From: Pleurodeles waltl
Taxonomy: Eukaryota > Chordata > Amphibia > Caudata > Salamandridae
Reading direction: 5' to 3'
Assembly: GCF_031143425.1 (NCBI RefSeq)
Contig: NW_027150006.1
Span: forward strand, 62,001 to 126,000
DNA length: 64,000 nucleotides
The notes under the pieces are model-generated. The model was not told the origin of the DNA. It made no database searches and saw only the letters and a program-made list of their open reading frames with translations. The translations under genes were made by a program, and so were the position numbers. How positions within the stretch are numbered: position 1 is the stretch's first letter; each line of letters starts with the position of its first letter. Positions 1-12,310 of the stretch are shown here, piece after piece.

Positions 1-940
1 AATGCCCCAAAACGCAACGTGGACACAACACACTTTTTTTAAAGAAAACAGAGGTGTTTTTTGCAAAGTGCCTACCTGTAGATTTTGGCCTCTAGCTCAG
101 CCAGCACCTAGGGAAACCTACCAAACCTGTGCATTTTTGAAAACTAGAGACCTAGGGGAATCCAAGATGGGGTGACTTGTGGGGCTCTGACCAGGTTCTG
201 TTACCCAGAATCCTTTGCAAACCTCAAAATTTGGCTAGAAAAACACATTTTCCTCACATTTTGGTGACAGATAGTTCTGGAATCAGAAAGGAGCCACAAA
301 TTTCCTTCCACCCAGGATTCCCCCAAGTCTCCTGATAAAAATGATACCTCACTTGTGTGGGTAGGCCTAGCGCCCGTGACAGGAAATGCCCCAAAACGCA
401 ACGTGGACACATCACACTTTTTTAAAAGAAAACAGAGGTGTTTTTTGCAAAGTGCCTACCTGTAGATTTTGGCCTCTAGCTCAGCCGGCACCTAGGGAAA
501 CCTACCAAACCTGTGCATTTTAAAAAACTAGCGACCTAGGGGAATCCAAGATGGGGTGACTTGTGGGGCTCTGACCAGGTTCTGTTACCCAGAATCCTTT
601 GCAAACCTCAAAATTTGGCTAAAAAAACACGTTTTCCTCACATTTTGGTGACAGATAGTTCTGGAATCAGAGAGGAGCTACAAATTTCCTTCCACCCAGC
701 ATTCCCCCAAGTCTCCTGATAAAAATGATACCTCACTTGTGTGGGTAGGCCTAGCGCCTGTGACAGGAAATGCCCCAAAACGCAACGTGGACACATCACA
801 TTTTTTTAAAGAAAACAGAGGATTTTGGCCTCTAGCTCATCCGGCACCTAGGGAAACGTACCAAACCTGTGCATTTTAAAAAACTAGAGACCTAGGGGAA
901 TCCAAGATGGGGTGACTTGTGGGGCTCTGACCAGGTTCTG
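1..940. repeat. Family A recombinant 3-mer, truncated by window start (a tail, b, a/f)
   Basis: Bases 1-200 are the tail of a type-a unit, shown by ACAACACAC before the T-tract and the CAGCCAGC variant. Unit b is at 201-584 and an a/f hybrid at 585-940. The hybrid has the GGCTAAAAAAAC head of type a but the GAGCTAC, CGCCTGTGAC and 27-bp deletion of type f. The same 3-mer recurs whole at 11187-12310 and 14585-15708. The private CCAGGATTCC variant in unit 201 is shared with unit 14969, so the 14585 copy is its closest relative here. Confidence 0.85.
585..940. other. First of 16 monomers with the 27-bp deletion (356-bp units)
   Basis: After ACAGAG (ending at 820) the sequence goes straight to GATTTTGGCC, so the 27 bp that normally hold GTGTTTTTTGC and GTGCCTACCTGTA are missing. 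The deletion is found in units starting at 585, 2857, 5132, 8557, 10831, 11955, 14229, 15353, 17626, 19900, 23306, 25197, 33937, 35828, 50708 and 55278. It always comes with GAGCTAC, CGCCTGTGAC and CTCATCCGGC, so it arose once and spread with the HOR. The related f2 units of family B share other f markers but keep the 27 bp. Confidence 0.93.
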
Positions 941-3212
941 TTACCCAGAATCCTTTGCAAACCTCAAAATTTGGCTAAAAAAACACGTTTTCCTCACATT
1001 TTGGTGACAGATAGTTCTGGAATCAGAGAGGAGCCACAAATTTCCTTCCACCCAGCATTCCCCCAAGTCTACTGATAAAAATGATACCTCACTTGTGTGG
1101 GTAGGCCTAGCGCCCGTGACAGGAAATGCCCCAAAACGCAACGTGGACACAACACACTTTTTTTAAAGAAAACAGAGGTGTTTTTTGCAAAGTGCCTACC
1201 TGTAGATTTTGGCCTCTAGCTCAGCCAGCACCTAGGGAAACCTACCAAACCTGTGCATTTTTTAAAACTAAAGACCTAGGGGAATCCAAGATGGGGTGAC
1301 TTGTGGGGCTCTGACCAGGTTCTGTTACCCAGAATCCTTTGCAAACCTCAAAATTTGGCTAGAAAAACACATTTTCCTCACATTTTGGTGACAGATAGTT
1401 CTGGAATCAGAAAGGAGCCACAAATTTCCTTCCACCCAGCATTCCCCCAAGTCTCCTGATAAAAATGATACCTCACTTGTGTGGGTAGGCCTAGCGCCCG
1501 TGACAGGAAATGCCCCAAAACGCAACGTGGACACAACACACTTTTTTTAAAGAAAACAGAGGTGTTTTTTGCAAAGTGCCCACCTGTAGATTTTGGCCTC
1601 TAGCTCAGCCGGCACCTAGGGAAACCTACCAAACCTGTGCATTTTAAAAAACTAGAGACCTAGGGGAATCCAAGATAGGGTGACTTGTGGGGCTCTGACC
1701 AGATTCTGTTACCCAGAATCCTTTGCAAACCTCAAAATTTGGCTAAAAATACACATTTTCCTCAAATTTTGGTGACAGAAATATCTGGAATCAGAGAGGA
1801 GCCACAAATTTCCTTCCACCCAGCGTTCCCCCAAATCTCCCGATAAAAATGATACATCACTTGTGTGGGTAGGCCTAGTGCCCGTGACAGGAAATGCCCC
1901 AAAACGCAACGTGGACACATCACATTTTTTTAAAGAAAATAGAGGTGTTTTTTGCAAAGTGCCTACCTGTAGATTTTGGCCTCTAGCTCAGCCGGCACCA
2001 AGGAAACCTGCCAAACCTGTGCATTTTTGAAAACTAGAGACCTAGGGGAATGCAAGATGGGGTGACTTGTGGGGCTCTGACCAGGTTCTGTTACCCAGAA
2101 TCCTTTGCAAACCTCATAATTTGGCTAAAAAAACCACATTTTCCTCACATTTTGGTGACAGATAGTTCTGGAATCAGAGAGGAGCCACAAATTTCCTTCC
2201 ACCCAGCATTACCCCAAGCCTCCTTATAAAAATGATACCTCACTTGTGTGGGTAGGCCTAGCGCCCGTGACAGGAAATGCCCCAAAACGTAACGTGGACA
2301 CATCAAATTTTTTGAAAGGAAACAGAGGTGTTTTTTGCAAAGTGCCTACCTGTAGATTTTGGCCTCTACCTCAGCCGGCACCTAGGGAAACCTTCCAAAC
2401 CTGTGCATTTTTTTAAACTAGAGACCTAGGGGAATCCAAGATGGGGTGACTTGTGGGGCTCTGACCAGGTTCTGTTACCCACAATCCTTTGCAAACCTCA
2501 AAATGTGGCTAAAAATACACATTTTCATCAACTTTTGGTGACAGAAAGTACTGGAATCATAGAGGAGCCACAAATTTCCTTCCACCCAGCGTTCCCCCAA
2601 ATCTCCCGATAAAAATGATACATCACTTGTGTGGGTAGGCTAGCGCCTGCAACAGGAAATGCCCCAAAACGCAACGTGGACACATCACATTTTTTTAAAG
2701 AATACAGAGGTGTTTTTTGGAAAGTGCCTACCTGTAGATTTTGGCCTCTAGCTCAGCCGGCACCTAGGGAAACCTACCAAACCTGTGCATTTTTGAAAAC
2801 TAGAGACCTAGGGGAATCCAAGATGGTGTGACTGGTGGGGCTCTGACCAGGTTCTGTTACCCAGAATCCTTTGCAAACCTCAAAATTTCACTAAAAAAAC
2901 ACGTTTTCCTCACATTTTGGTGACAGATAGTTCAGGAATCAGAGAGGAGCTACAAATTTCCTTCCACCCAGCATTCCCCAAAGTCTCCTGATAAAAATGA
3001 TACCTCACTTGTGTGGGTAGGCCTAGCGCCTGTGACAGGAAATGCCCCAAAACGCAACGTGGACACATCACATTTTTTTAAAGAAAACAGAGGATTTTGG
3101 CCTCTAGCTCATCCGGCACCTAGGGAAACCTACCAAACCTGTGCATTTTAAAAAACTAGCGACCTAGGGGAATCCAAGATGGGGTGACTTGTGGGGCTCT
3201 GACCAGGTTCTG
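941..3212. repeat. HOR-A 6-mer copy (a-b-c-d-e-f)
   Basis: Units start at 941 (a), 1325 (b), 1709 (c), 2091 (d), 2475 (e) and 2857 (f). Markers: a, AGTCTACTGAT; b, GGCTAGAAAAAC; c, CAGATTCTG with AAAAATACACATTTTCC and GAAATATCTGG; d, CTCATAATTTGG with CATTACCCC; e, AATGTGG with TTCATCAACTTTTGG and GAATCATAGAGG; f, AATTTCAC with GAGCTAC and the 27-bp deletion. Private features are GCACCAAGG in place of GCACCTAGGG in unit 1709 and a lost C in GTAGGCTAGCG of unit 2475. With the preceding 3-mer it makes a 9-mer. Confidence 0.9.
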
Positions 3213-5487
3213 TTACCCAGAATCCTTTGCAAACCTCAAAATTTGGCTAAAAAAACACGTTTTCCTCACATTTTGGTGACAGATAGTTCTGGAATCAGAG
3301 AGGAGCCACAAATTTCCTTCCACCCAGCATTCCCCCCAAGTCTACTGATAAAAATGATACCTCACTTGTGTGGGTAGGCCTAGCGCCCGTGACAGGAAAT
3401 GCCCCAAAACGCAACGTGGACACAACACACTTTTTTTAAAGAAAACAGAGGTGTTTTTTGCAAAGTGCCTACCTGTAGATTTTGGCCTCTAGCTCAGCCA
3501 GCACCTAGGGAAACCTACCAAACCTGTGCATTTTTTAAAACTAAAGACCTAGGGGAATCCAAGATGGGGTGACTTGTGGGGCTCTGACCAGGTTCTGTTA
3601 CCCAGAATCCTTTGCAAACCTCAAAATTTGGCTAGAAAAACACATTTTCCTCACATTTTGGTGACAGATAGTTCTGGAATCAGAAAGGAGCCACAAATTT
3701 CCTTCCACCCAGCATTCCCCCAAGTCTCCTGATAAAAATGATACCTCACTTGTGTGGGTAGGCCTAGCGCCCGTGACAGGAAATGCCCCAAAACGCAACG
3801 TGGACACAACACACTTTTTTTAAAGAAAACAGAGGTGTTTTTTGCAAAGTGCCCACCTGTAGATTTTGGCCTCTAGCTCAGCCGGCACCTAGGGAAACCT
3901 ACCAAACCTGTGCATTTTAAAAAACTAGAGACCTAGGGGAATCCAAGATAGGGTGACTTGTGGGGCTCTGACCAGATTCTGTTACCCAGAATCCTTTGCA
4001 AACCTCAAAATTTGGCTAAAAATACACATTTTCCTCAAATTTTGGTGACAGAAATATCTGGAATCAGAGAGGAGCCACAAATTTCCTTCCACCCAGCGTT
4101 CCCCCAAATCTCCCGATAAAAATGATACATCACTTGTGTGGGTAGGCCTAGTGCCCGTGACAGGAAATGCCCCAAAACGCAACGTGGACACATCACATTT
4201 TTTTAAAGAAAATAGAGGTGTTTTTTGCAAAGTGCCTACCTGTAGATTTTGGCCTCTAGCTCAGCCGGCACCTAGGGAAACCTGCCAAACCTGTGCATTT
4301 TTGAAAACTAGAGACCTAGGGGAATGCAAGATGGGGTGACTTGTGGGGCTCTGACCAGGTTCTGTTACCCAGAATCCTTTGCAAACCTCATAATTTGGCT
4401 AAAAAAACCACATTTTCCTCACATTTTGGTGACAGATAGTTCTGGAATCAGAGAGGAGCCACAAATTTCCTTCCACCCAGCATTACCCCAAGCCTCCTTA
4501 TAAAAATGATACCTCACTTGTGTGGGTAGGCCTAGCGCCCGTGACAGGAAATGCCCCAAAACGTAACGTGGACACATCAAATTTTTTGAAAGGAAACAGA
4601 GGTGTTTTTTGCAAAGTGCCTACCTGTAGATTTTGGCCTCTACCTCAGCCGGCACCTAGGGAAACCTACCAAACCTGTGCATTTTTTTAAACTAGAGACC
4701 TAGGGGAATCCAAGATGGGGTGACTTGTGGGGCTCTGACCAGGTTCTGTTACCCACAATCCTTTGCAAACCTCAAAATGTGGCTAAAAATACACATTTTC
4801 ATCAACTTTTGGTGACAGAAAGTACTTCAATCATAGAGGAGCCACAAATTTCCTTCCACCCAGCGTTCCCCCAAATCTCCCGATAAAAATGATACATCAC
4901 TTGTGTGGGTAGGCCTAGCGCCTGCAACAGGAAATGCCCCAAAACGCAACGTGGACACATCACATTTTTTTAAAGAATACAGAGGTGTTTTTTGGAAAGT
5001 GCCTACCTGTAGATTTTGGCCTCTAGCTCAGCCGGCACCTAGGGAAACCTACCAAACCTGTGCATTTTTGAAAACTAGAGACCTAGGGGAATCCAAGATG
5101 GTGTGACTGGTGGGGCTCTGACCAGGTTCTGTTACCCAGAATCCTTTGCAAACCTCAAAATTTCACTAAAAAAACACGTTTTCCTCACATTTTGGTGACA
5201 GATAGTTCAGGAATCAGAGAGGAGCTACAAATTTCCTTCCACCCAGCATTCCCCAAAGTCTCCTGATAAAAATGATACCTCACTTGTGTGGGTAGGCCTA
5301 GCGCCTGTGACAGGAAATGCCCCAAAACGCAACGTGGACACATCACATTTTTTTAAAGAAAACAGAGGATTTTGGCCTCTAGCTCATCCGGCACCTAGGG
5401 AAACCTACCAAACCTGTGCATTTTAAAAAACTAGCGACCTAGGGGAATCCAAGATGGGGTGACTTGTGGGGCTCTGACCAGGTTCTG
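3213..5487. repeat. HOR-A 6-mer copy (a-b-c-d-e-f)
   Basis: Units start at 3213, 3598, 3982, 4365, 4749 and 5132. The a unit has an extra C in its C-run (385 bp). The e unit has a private AGTACTTCAATC in place of AGTACTGGAATC. The f unit carries TTCAGGAATC and CCCCAAAGTC, shared with the f units at 2857, 17626, 19900 and 23306 but not with those at 8557, 10831 and 14229, so two f lineages exist. Confidence 0.9.
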
Positions 5488-7022
5488 TTACCCAGAATCC
5501 TTTGCAAACCTCAAAATTTGGCTAAAAAAACACGTTTTCCTCACATTTTGGTGACAGATAGTTCTGGAATCAGAGAGGAGCCACAAATTTCCTTCCACCC
5601 AGCATTCCCCCAAGTCTACTGATAAAAATGATACCTCACTTGTGTGGGTAGGCCTAGCGCCCGTGACAGGAAATGCCCCAAAACGCAACGTGGACACAAC
5701 ACACTTTTTTTAAAGAAAACAGAGGTGTTTTTTGCAAAGTGCCTACCTGTAGATTTTGGCCTCTAGCTCAGCCAGCACCTAGGGAAACCTACCAAACCTG
5801 TGCATTTTTGAAAACTAGAGACCTAGGGGAATCCAAGATGGGGTGACTTGTGGGGCTCTGACCAGGTTCTGTTACCCAGAATCCTTTGCAAACCTCAAAA
5901 TTTGGCTAGAAAAACACATTTTCCTCACATTTTGGTGACAGATAGTTCTGGAATCAGAAAGGAGCCACAAATTTCCTTCCACCCAGCATTCCCCCAAGTC
6001 TCCTGATAAAAATGATACCTCACTTGTGTGGGTAGGCCTAGCGCCCGTGACAGGAAATGCCCCAAAACGCAACGTGGACACATCACACTTTTTTAAAAGA
6101 AAACAGAGGTGTTTTTTGCAAAGTGCCTACCTGTAGATTTTGGCCTCTAGCTCAGCCGGCACCTAGGGAAACCTACCAAACCTGTGCATTTTAAAAAACT
6201 AGAGACCTAGGGGAATCCAAGATGGGGTGACTTGTGGGGCTCTGACCAGATTCTGTTACCCAGAATCCTTTGCAAACCTCAAAATTTGGCTAAAAATACA
6301 CATTTTCCTCAAATTTTGGTGACAGAAAGATCTGGAATCAGAGAGGAGCCACAAATTTCCTTCCACCCAGCGTTCCCCCAAATCTCCCGATAAAAATGAT
6401 ACATCACTTGTGTGGGTAGGCCTAGTGCCCGTGACAGGAAATGCCCCAAAACGCAACGTGGACACATCACATTTTTTTAAAGAAAATAGAGGTGTTTTTT
6501 GCAAAGTGCCTACCTGTAGATTTTGGCCTCTAGCTCAGCCGGCACCTAGGGAAACCTGCCAAACCTGTGCATTTTTGAAAACTAGAGACCTAGGGGAATG
6601 CAAGATGGGGTGACTTGTGGGGCTCTGACCAGGTTCTGTTACCCAGAATCCTTTGCAAACCGCATAATTTGGCTAAAAAAAACACATTTTCCTCACATTT
6701 TGGTGACAGATAGTTCTGGAATCAGAGAGGAGCCACAAATTTCCTTCCACCCAGCATTACCCCAAGCCTCCTTATAAAAATGATACCTCACTTGTGTAGG
6801 TAGGCCTAGCGCCCGTGACAGGAAATGCCCCAAAACGTAACGTGGACACATCAAATTTTTTGAAAGGAAACAGAGGTGTTTTTTGCAAAGTGCCTACCTG
6901 TAGATTTTGACCTCTACCTCAGCTGGCACCTAGGGAAACCTACCAAACCTGTGCATTTTTTTAAACTAGAGACCTAGGGGAATCCAAGATGGGGTGACTT
7001 GTGGGGCTCTGACCAGGTTCTG
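5488..7022. repeat. HOR-A shortened copy, 4-mer (a-b-c-d)
   Basis: Units start at 5488 (a), 5872 (b), 6256 (c) and 6639 (d). The expected e and f units are missing and the next unit is a b at 7023, so three monomers (e, f, a) are skipped at the junction. The c unit has GAAAGATCTGG. The d unit has GTGTAGGTAGG, TTTTGACCTC and TCAGCTGG, a marker set shared with the d units at 24813 and 35444, which also end 4-mers. Confidence 0.88.
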
Positions 7023-8912
7023 TTACCCAGAATCCTTTGCAAACCTCAAAATTTGGCTAGAAAAACACGTTTTCCTCACATTTTGGTGACAGATAGTTCT
7101 GGAATCAGAAAGGAGCCACAAATTTCCTTCCACCCAGCATTCCCCCAAGTCTCCTGATAAAAATGATACCTCACTTGTGTGGGTAGGCCTAGCGCCCGTG
7201 ACAGGAAATGCCCCAAAACGCAACGTGGACACATCACACTTTTTTTAAAGAAAACAGAGGTGTTTTTTGCAAAGTGCCCACCTGTAGATTTTGGCCTCTA
7301 GCTCAGCCGGCACCTAGGGAAACCTACCAAACCTGTGCATTTTAAAAAACTAGAGACCTAGGGGAATCCAAGATAGGGTGACTTGTGGGGCTCTGACCAG
7401 ATTCTGTTACCCAGAATCCTTTGCAAACCTCAAAATTTGGCTAAAAATACACATTTTCCTCAAATTTTGGTGACAGAAATATCTGGAATCAGAGAGGAGC
7501 CACAAATTTCCTTCCACCCAGCGTTCCCCCAAATCTCCCGATAAAAATGATACATCACTTGTGTGGGTAGGCCTAGTGCCCGTGACAGGAAATGCCCCAA
7601 AACGCAACGTGGACACATCACATTTTTTTAAAGAAAATAGAGGTGTTTTTTGCAAAGTGCCTACCTGTAGATTTTGGCCTCTAGCTCAGCCGGCACCTAG
7701 GGAAACCTGCCAAACCTGTGCATTTTTGAAAACTAGAGACCTAGGGGAATGCAAGATGGGGTGACTTGTGGGGCTCTGACCAGGTTCTGTTACCCAGAAT
7801 CCTTTGCAAACCTCATAATTTGGCTAAAAAAACCACATTTTCCTCACATTTTGGTGACAGATAGTTCTGGAATCAGAGAGGAGCCACAAATTTCCTTCCA
7901 CCCAGCATTACCCCAAGCCTCCTTATAAAAATGATACCTCACTTGTGTGGGTAGGCCTAGCGCCCGTGACAGGAAATGCCCCAAAACGTAACGTGGACAC
8001 ATCAAATTTTTTGAAAGGAAACAGAGGTGTTTTTTGCAAAGTGCCTACCTGTAGATTTTGGCCTCTACCTCAGCCGGCACCTAGGGAAACCTACCAAACC
8101 TGTGCATTTTTTTAAACTAGAGACCTAGGGGAATCCAAGATGGGGTGACTTGTGGGGCTCTGACCAGGTTCTGTTACCCACAATCCTTTGCAAACCTCAA
8201 AATGTGGCTAAAAATACACATTTTCATCAACTTTTGGTGACAGAAAGTACTGGAATCATAGAGGAGCCACAAATTTCCTTCCACCCAGCGTTCCCCCAAA
8301 TCTCCCGATAAAAATGATACATCACTTGTGTGGGTAGGCCTAGCGCCTGCAACAGGAAATGCCCCAAAACGCAACGTGGACACATCACATTTTTTTAAAG
8401 AATACAGAGGTGTTTTTTGGAAAGTGCCTACCTGTAGATTTTGGCCTCTAGCTCAGCCGGCACCTAGGGAAACCTACCAAACCTGTGCATTTTTGAAAAC
8501 TAGAGACCTAGGGGAATCCAAGATGGTGTGACTGGTGGGGCTCTGACCAGGTTCTGTTACCCAGAATCCTTTGCAAACCTCAAAATTTCACTAAAAAAAC
8601 ACGTTTTCCTCACATTTTGGTGACAGATAGTTCTGGAATCAGAGAGGAGCTACAAATTTCCTTCCACCCAGCATTCCCCCAAGTCTCCTGATAAAAATGA
8701 TACCTCACTTGTGTGGGTAGGCCTAGCGCCTGTGACAGGAAATGCCCCAAAACGCAACGTGGACACATCACATTTTTTTAAAGAAAACAGAGGATTTTGG
8801 CCTCTAGCTCATCCGGCACCTAGGGAAACCTACCAAACCTGTGCATTTTAAAAAACTAGAGACCTAGGGGAATCCAAGATGGGGTGACTTGTGGGGCTCT
8901 GACCAGGTTCTG
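7023..8912. repeat. HOR-A shortened copy, 5-mer (b-c-d-e-f)
   Basis: Units start at 7023 (b), 7407 (c), 7790 (d), 8174 (e) and 8557 (f). The b unit differs from most b units by AACACG in place of AACACA after GGCTAGAA, which it shares with the b unit at 32403. The block 32403-34292 repeats this 5-mer at an offset of 25,380 bp. The f unit is of the TTCTGGAATC lineage. Confidence 0.88.
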
Positions 8913-9296
8913 TTACCCAGAATCCTTTGCAAACCTCAAAATTTGGCTAAAAAAACACGTTTTCCTCACATTTTGGTGACAGATAGTTCTGGAATCAGAG
9001 AGGAGCCACAAATTTCCTTCCACCCAGCATTCCCCCAAGTCTACTGATAAAAATGATACCTCACTTGTGTGGGTAGGCCTAGCGCCCGTGACAGGAAATG
9101 CCCCAAAACGCAACGTGGACACAACACACTTTTTTTAAAGAAAACAGAGGTGTTTTTTGCAAAGTGCCTACCTGTAGATTTTGGCCTCTAGCTCAGCCAG
9201 CACCTAGGGAAACCTACCAAACCTGTGCATTTTTGAAAACTAGAGACCTAGGGGAATCCAAGATGGGGTGACTTGTGGGGCTCTGACCAGGTTCTG

Positions 9297-9680
9297 TTAC
9301 CCAGAATCCTTTGCAAACCTCAAAATTTGGCTAGAAAAACACATTTTCCTCACATTTTGGTGACAGATAGTTCTGGAATCAGAAAGGAGCCACAAATTTC
9401 CTTCCACCCAGCATTCCCCCAAGTCTCCTGATAAAAATGATACCTCACTTGTGTGGGTAGGCCTAGCGCCCGTGACAGGAAATGCCCCAAAACGCAACGT
9501 GGACACAACACACTTTTTTTAAAGAAAACAGAGGTGTTTTTTGCAAAGTGCCCACCTGTAGATTTTGGCCTCTAGCTCAGCCGGCACCTAGGGAAACCTA
9601 CCAAACCTGTGCATTTTAAAAAACTAGAGACCTAGGGGAATCCAAGATAGGGTGACTTGTGGGGCTCTGACCAGATTCTG
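9297..9680. repeat. Reference monomer (type b): anatomy of the unit
   Basis: This 384-bp unit serves as a map of the monomer. In order it holds the TTACCC anchor (9297), GGCTAGAAAAAC (9329; GGCTAAAAAAAC in most types), the GATAGTTCTGG segment (9366), CTTCCACCCAGC followed by a C-run (about 9401-9421), GATAAAAATGA (9430), a StuI-type AGGCCT site (9459-9464), the CpG-rich part with ACGCAACGTGG (9491), a T-tract followed by AAAG (9514-9523), GTGTTTTTTGC (9534), TAGCTCAGCCGG (9573-9584) and two CCTAGG palindromes (9587 and 9631, 44 bp apart). Type b is marked by GGCTAGAAAAAC and by GAATCAGAAAGGAG instead of GAATCAGAGAGGAG. Confidence 0.9.
9573..9584 (+). promoter_or_regulatory. A-box-like motif (RNA polymerase III internal promoter), one per monomer
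   Basis: TAGCTCAGCCGG fits the tRNA-type A-box consensus TRGCNNAGYNGG at every position. About 89 bp downstream each monomer has GGTTCTGTTACC (GATTCTG before c units), which agrees with only the 5' half of the B-box GGTTCGANNCC. A TTTTT run lies between them and would be expected to stop polymerase III. The motif is intact in most monomers but altered in types a, d and f. It could be a remnant of a tRNA-derived element or a chance match; activity is not shown. Confidence 0.2.
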
Positions 9681-11186
9681 TTACCCAGAATCCTTTGCAA
9701 ACCTCAAAATTTGGCTAAAAATACACATTTTCCTCAAATTTTGGTGACAGAAATATCTGGAATCAGAGAGGAGCCACAAATTTCCTTCCACCCAGCGTTC
9801 CCCCAAATCTCCCGATAAAAATGATACATCACTTGTGTGGGTAGGCCTAGTGCCCGTGACAGGAAATGCCCCAAAACGCAACGTGGACACATCACATTTT
9901 TTTAAAGAAAATAGAGGTGTTTTTTGCAAAGTGCCTACCTGTAGATTTTGGCCTCTAGCTCAGCCGGCACCTAGGGAAACCTGCCAAACCTGTGCATTTT
10001 TGAAAACTAGAGACCTAGGGGAATGCAAGATGGGGTGACTTGTGGGGCTCTGACCAGGTTCTGTTACCCAGAATCCTTTGCAAACCTCATAATTTGGCTA
10101 AAAAAACCACATTTTCCTCACATTTTGGTGACAGATAGTTCTGGAATCAGAGAGGAGCCACAAATTTCCTTCCACCCAGCATTACCCCAAGCCTCCTTAT
10201 AAAAATGATACCTCACTTGTGTGGGTAGGCCTAGCGCCCGTGACAGGAAATGCCCCAAAACGTAACGTGGACACATCAAATTTTTTGAAAGGAAACAGAG
10301 GTGTTTTTTGCAAAGTGCCTACCTGTAGATTTTGGCCTCTACCTCAGCCGGCACCTAGGGAAACCTACCAAACCTGTGCATTTTTTTAAACTAGAGACCT
10401 AGGGGAATCCAAGATGGGGTGACTTGTGGGGCTCTGACCAGGTTCTGTTACCCACAATCCTTTGCAAACCTCAAAATGTGGCTAAAAATACACATTTTCA
10501 TCAACTTTTGGTGACAGAAAGTACTGGAATCATAGAGGAGCCACAAATTTCCTTCCACCCAGCGTTCCCCCAAATCTCCCGATAAAAATGATACATCACT
10601 TGTGTGGGTAGGCCTAGCGCCTGCAACAGGAAATGCCCCAAAACGCAACGTGGACACATCACATTTTTTTAAAGAATACAGAGGTGTTTTTTGGAAAGTG
10701 CCTACCTGTAGATTTTGGCCTCTAGCTCAGCCGGCACCTAGGGAAACCTACCAAACCTGTGCATTTTTGAAAACTAGAGACCTAGGGGAATCCAAGATGG
10801 TGTGACTGGTGGGGCTCTGACCAGGTTCTGTTACCCAGAATCCTTTGCAAACCTCAAAATTTCACTAAAAAAACACGTTTTCCTCACATTTTGGTGACAG
10901 ATAGTTCTGGAATCAGAGAGGAGCTACAAATTTCCTTCCACCCAGCATTCCCCCAAGTCTCCTGATAAAAATGATACCTCACTTGTGTGGGTAGGCCTAG
11001 CGCCTGTGACAGGAAATGCCCCAAAACGCAACGTGGACACATCACATTTTTTTAAAGAAAACAGAGGATTTTGGCCTCTAGCTCATCCGGCACCTAGGGA
11101 AACCTACCAAACCTGTGCATTTTAAAAAACTAGCGACCTAGGGGAATCCAAGATGGGGTGACTTGTGGGGCTCTGACCAGGTTCTG

Positions 11187-12310
11187 TTACCCAGAATCCT
11201 TTGCAAACCTCAAAATTTGGCTAAAAAAACACGTTTTCCTCACATTTTGGTGACAGATAGTTCTGGAATCAGAGAGGAGCCACAAATTTCCTTCCACCCA
11301 GCATTCCCCCAAGTCTACTGATAAAAATGATACCTCACTTGTGTGGGTAGGCCTAGCGCCCGTGACAGGAAATGCCCCAAAACGCAACGTGGACACAACA
11401 CACTTTTTTTAAAGAAAACAGAGGTGTTTTTTGCAAAGTGCCTACCTGTAGATTTTGGCCTCTAGCTCAGCCAGCACCTAGGGAAACCTACCAAACCTGT
11501 GCATTTTTGAAAACTAGAGACCTAGGGGAATCCAAGATGGGGTGACTTGTGGGGCTCTGACCAGGTTCTGTTACCCAGAATCCTTTGCAAACCTCAAAAT
11601 TTGGCTAGAAAAACACATTTTCCTCACATTTTGGTGACAGATAGTTCTGGAATCAGAAAGGAGCCACAAATTTCCTTCCACCCAGCATTCCCCCAAGTCT
11701 CCTGATAAAAATGATACCTCACTTGTGTGGGTAGGCCTAGCGCCCGTGACAGGAAATGCCCCAAAACGCAACGTGGACACATCACACTTTTTTAAAAGAA
11801 AACAGAGGTGTTTTTTGCAAAGTGCCTACCTGTAGATTTTGGCCTCTAGCTCAGCCGGCACCTAGGGAAACCTACCAAACCTGTGCATTTTAAAAAACTA
11901 GCGACCTAGGGGAATCCAAGATGGGGTGACTTGTGGGGCTCTGACCAGGTTCTGTTACCCAGAATCCTTTGCAAACCTCAAAATTTGGCTAAAAAAACAC
12001 GTTTTCCTCACATTTTGGTGACAGATAGTTCTGGAATCAGAGAGGAGCTACAAATTTCCTTCCACCCAGCATTCCCCCAAGTCTCCTGATAAAAATGATA
12101 CCTCACTTGTGTGGGTAGGCCTAGCGCCTGTGACAGGAAATGCCCCAAAACGCAACGTGGACACATCACATTTTTTTAAAGAAAACAGAGGATTTTGGCC
12201 TCTAGCTCATCCGGCACCTAGGGAAACGTACCAAACCTGTGCATTTTAAAAAACTAGAGACCTAGGGGAATCCAAGATGGGGTGACTTGTGGGGCTCTGA
12301 CCAGGTTCTG
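11187..12310. repeat. HOR-A recombinant 3-mer (a, b, a/f)
   Basis: Units start at 11187 (a), 11571 (b) and 11955 (a/f hybrid); the total is 1,124 bp. The tail of the b unit has CTAGCGACC, normally a marker of the f tail that precedes an a head, so the 3-mer looks like an exchange that joined a b head to an f tail. The hybrid has an a head and an f tail with the 27-bp deletion, and contains GGAAACGTACC in place of GGAAACCTACC, as in the copies at 585 and 15353. Confidence 0.87.

Larger units (their letters stand above)
8913..11186. repeat. HOR-A 6-mer copy (a-b-c-d-e-f), canonical
   Basis: Units start at 8913, 9297, 9681, 10064, 10448 and 10831; the total is 2,274 bp (384+384+383+384+383+356). 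This is a clean example of the family A higher-order unit. The A-box-like TAGCTCAGCCGG is intact in b, c and e, but changed to TAGCTCAGCCAG in a, TACCTCAGCCGG in d and TAGCTCATCCGG in f. Confidence 0.92.

Noticed and set aside
3982..4230. Recurrent minus-strand open frames of 69 or 82 codons, one in most monomers.
   Set aside because: They start at GTG (69) or TTG (82), not ATG, recur with the satellite period, and have no recognisable domain. Their variation follows the DNA type, not codon position. They are by-products of the repeat.
4136..4339. Recurrent plus-strand open frames of 67 codons that overlap the minus-strand ones.
   Set aside because: They start at GTG, are repeated with the monomer, and have no ribosome or splice context or known domain. 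Conservation is explained by homogenisation of the array.
9631..9670. G-quadruplex from GGGG runs around GGGGAATCC, GATGGGGTG and TGTGGGGCTC.
   Set aside because: There are three four-base G runs with loops of 8 to 10 bases and no fourth; the middle run is often broken (GATAGGGTG, GATGGTGTG, GATGCGGTG, GATTGGGTG). Formation is doubtful.
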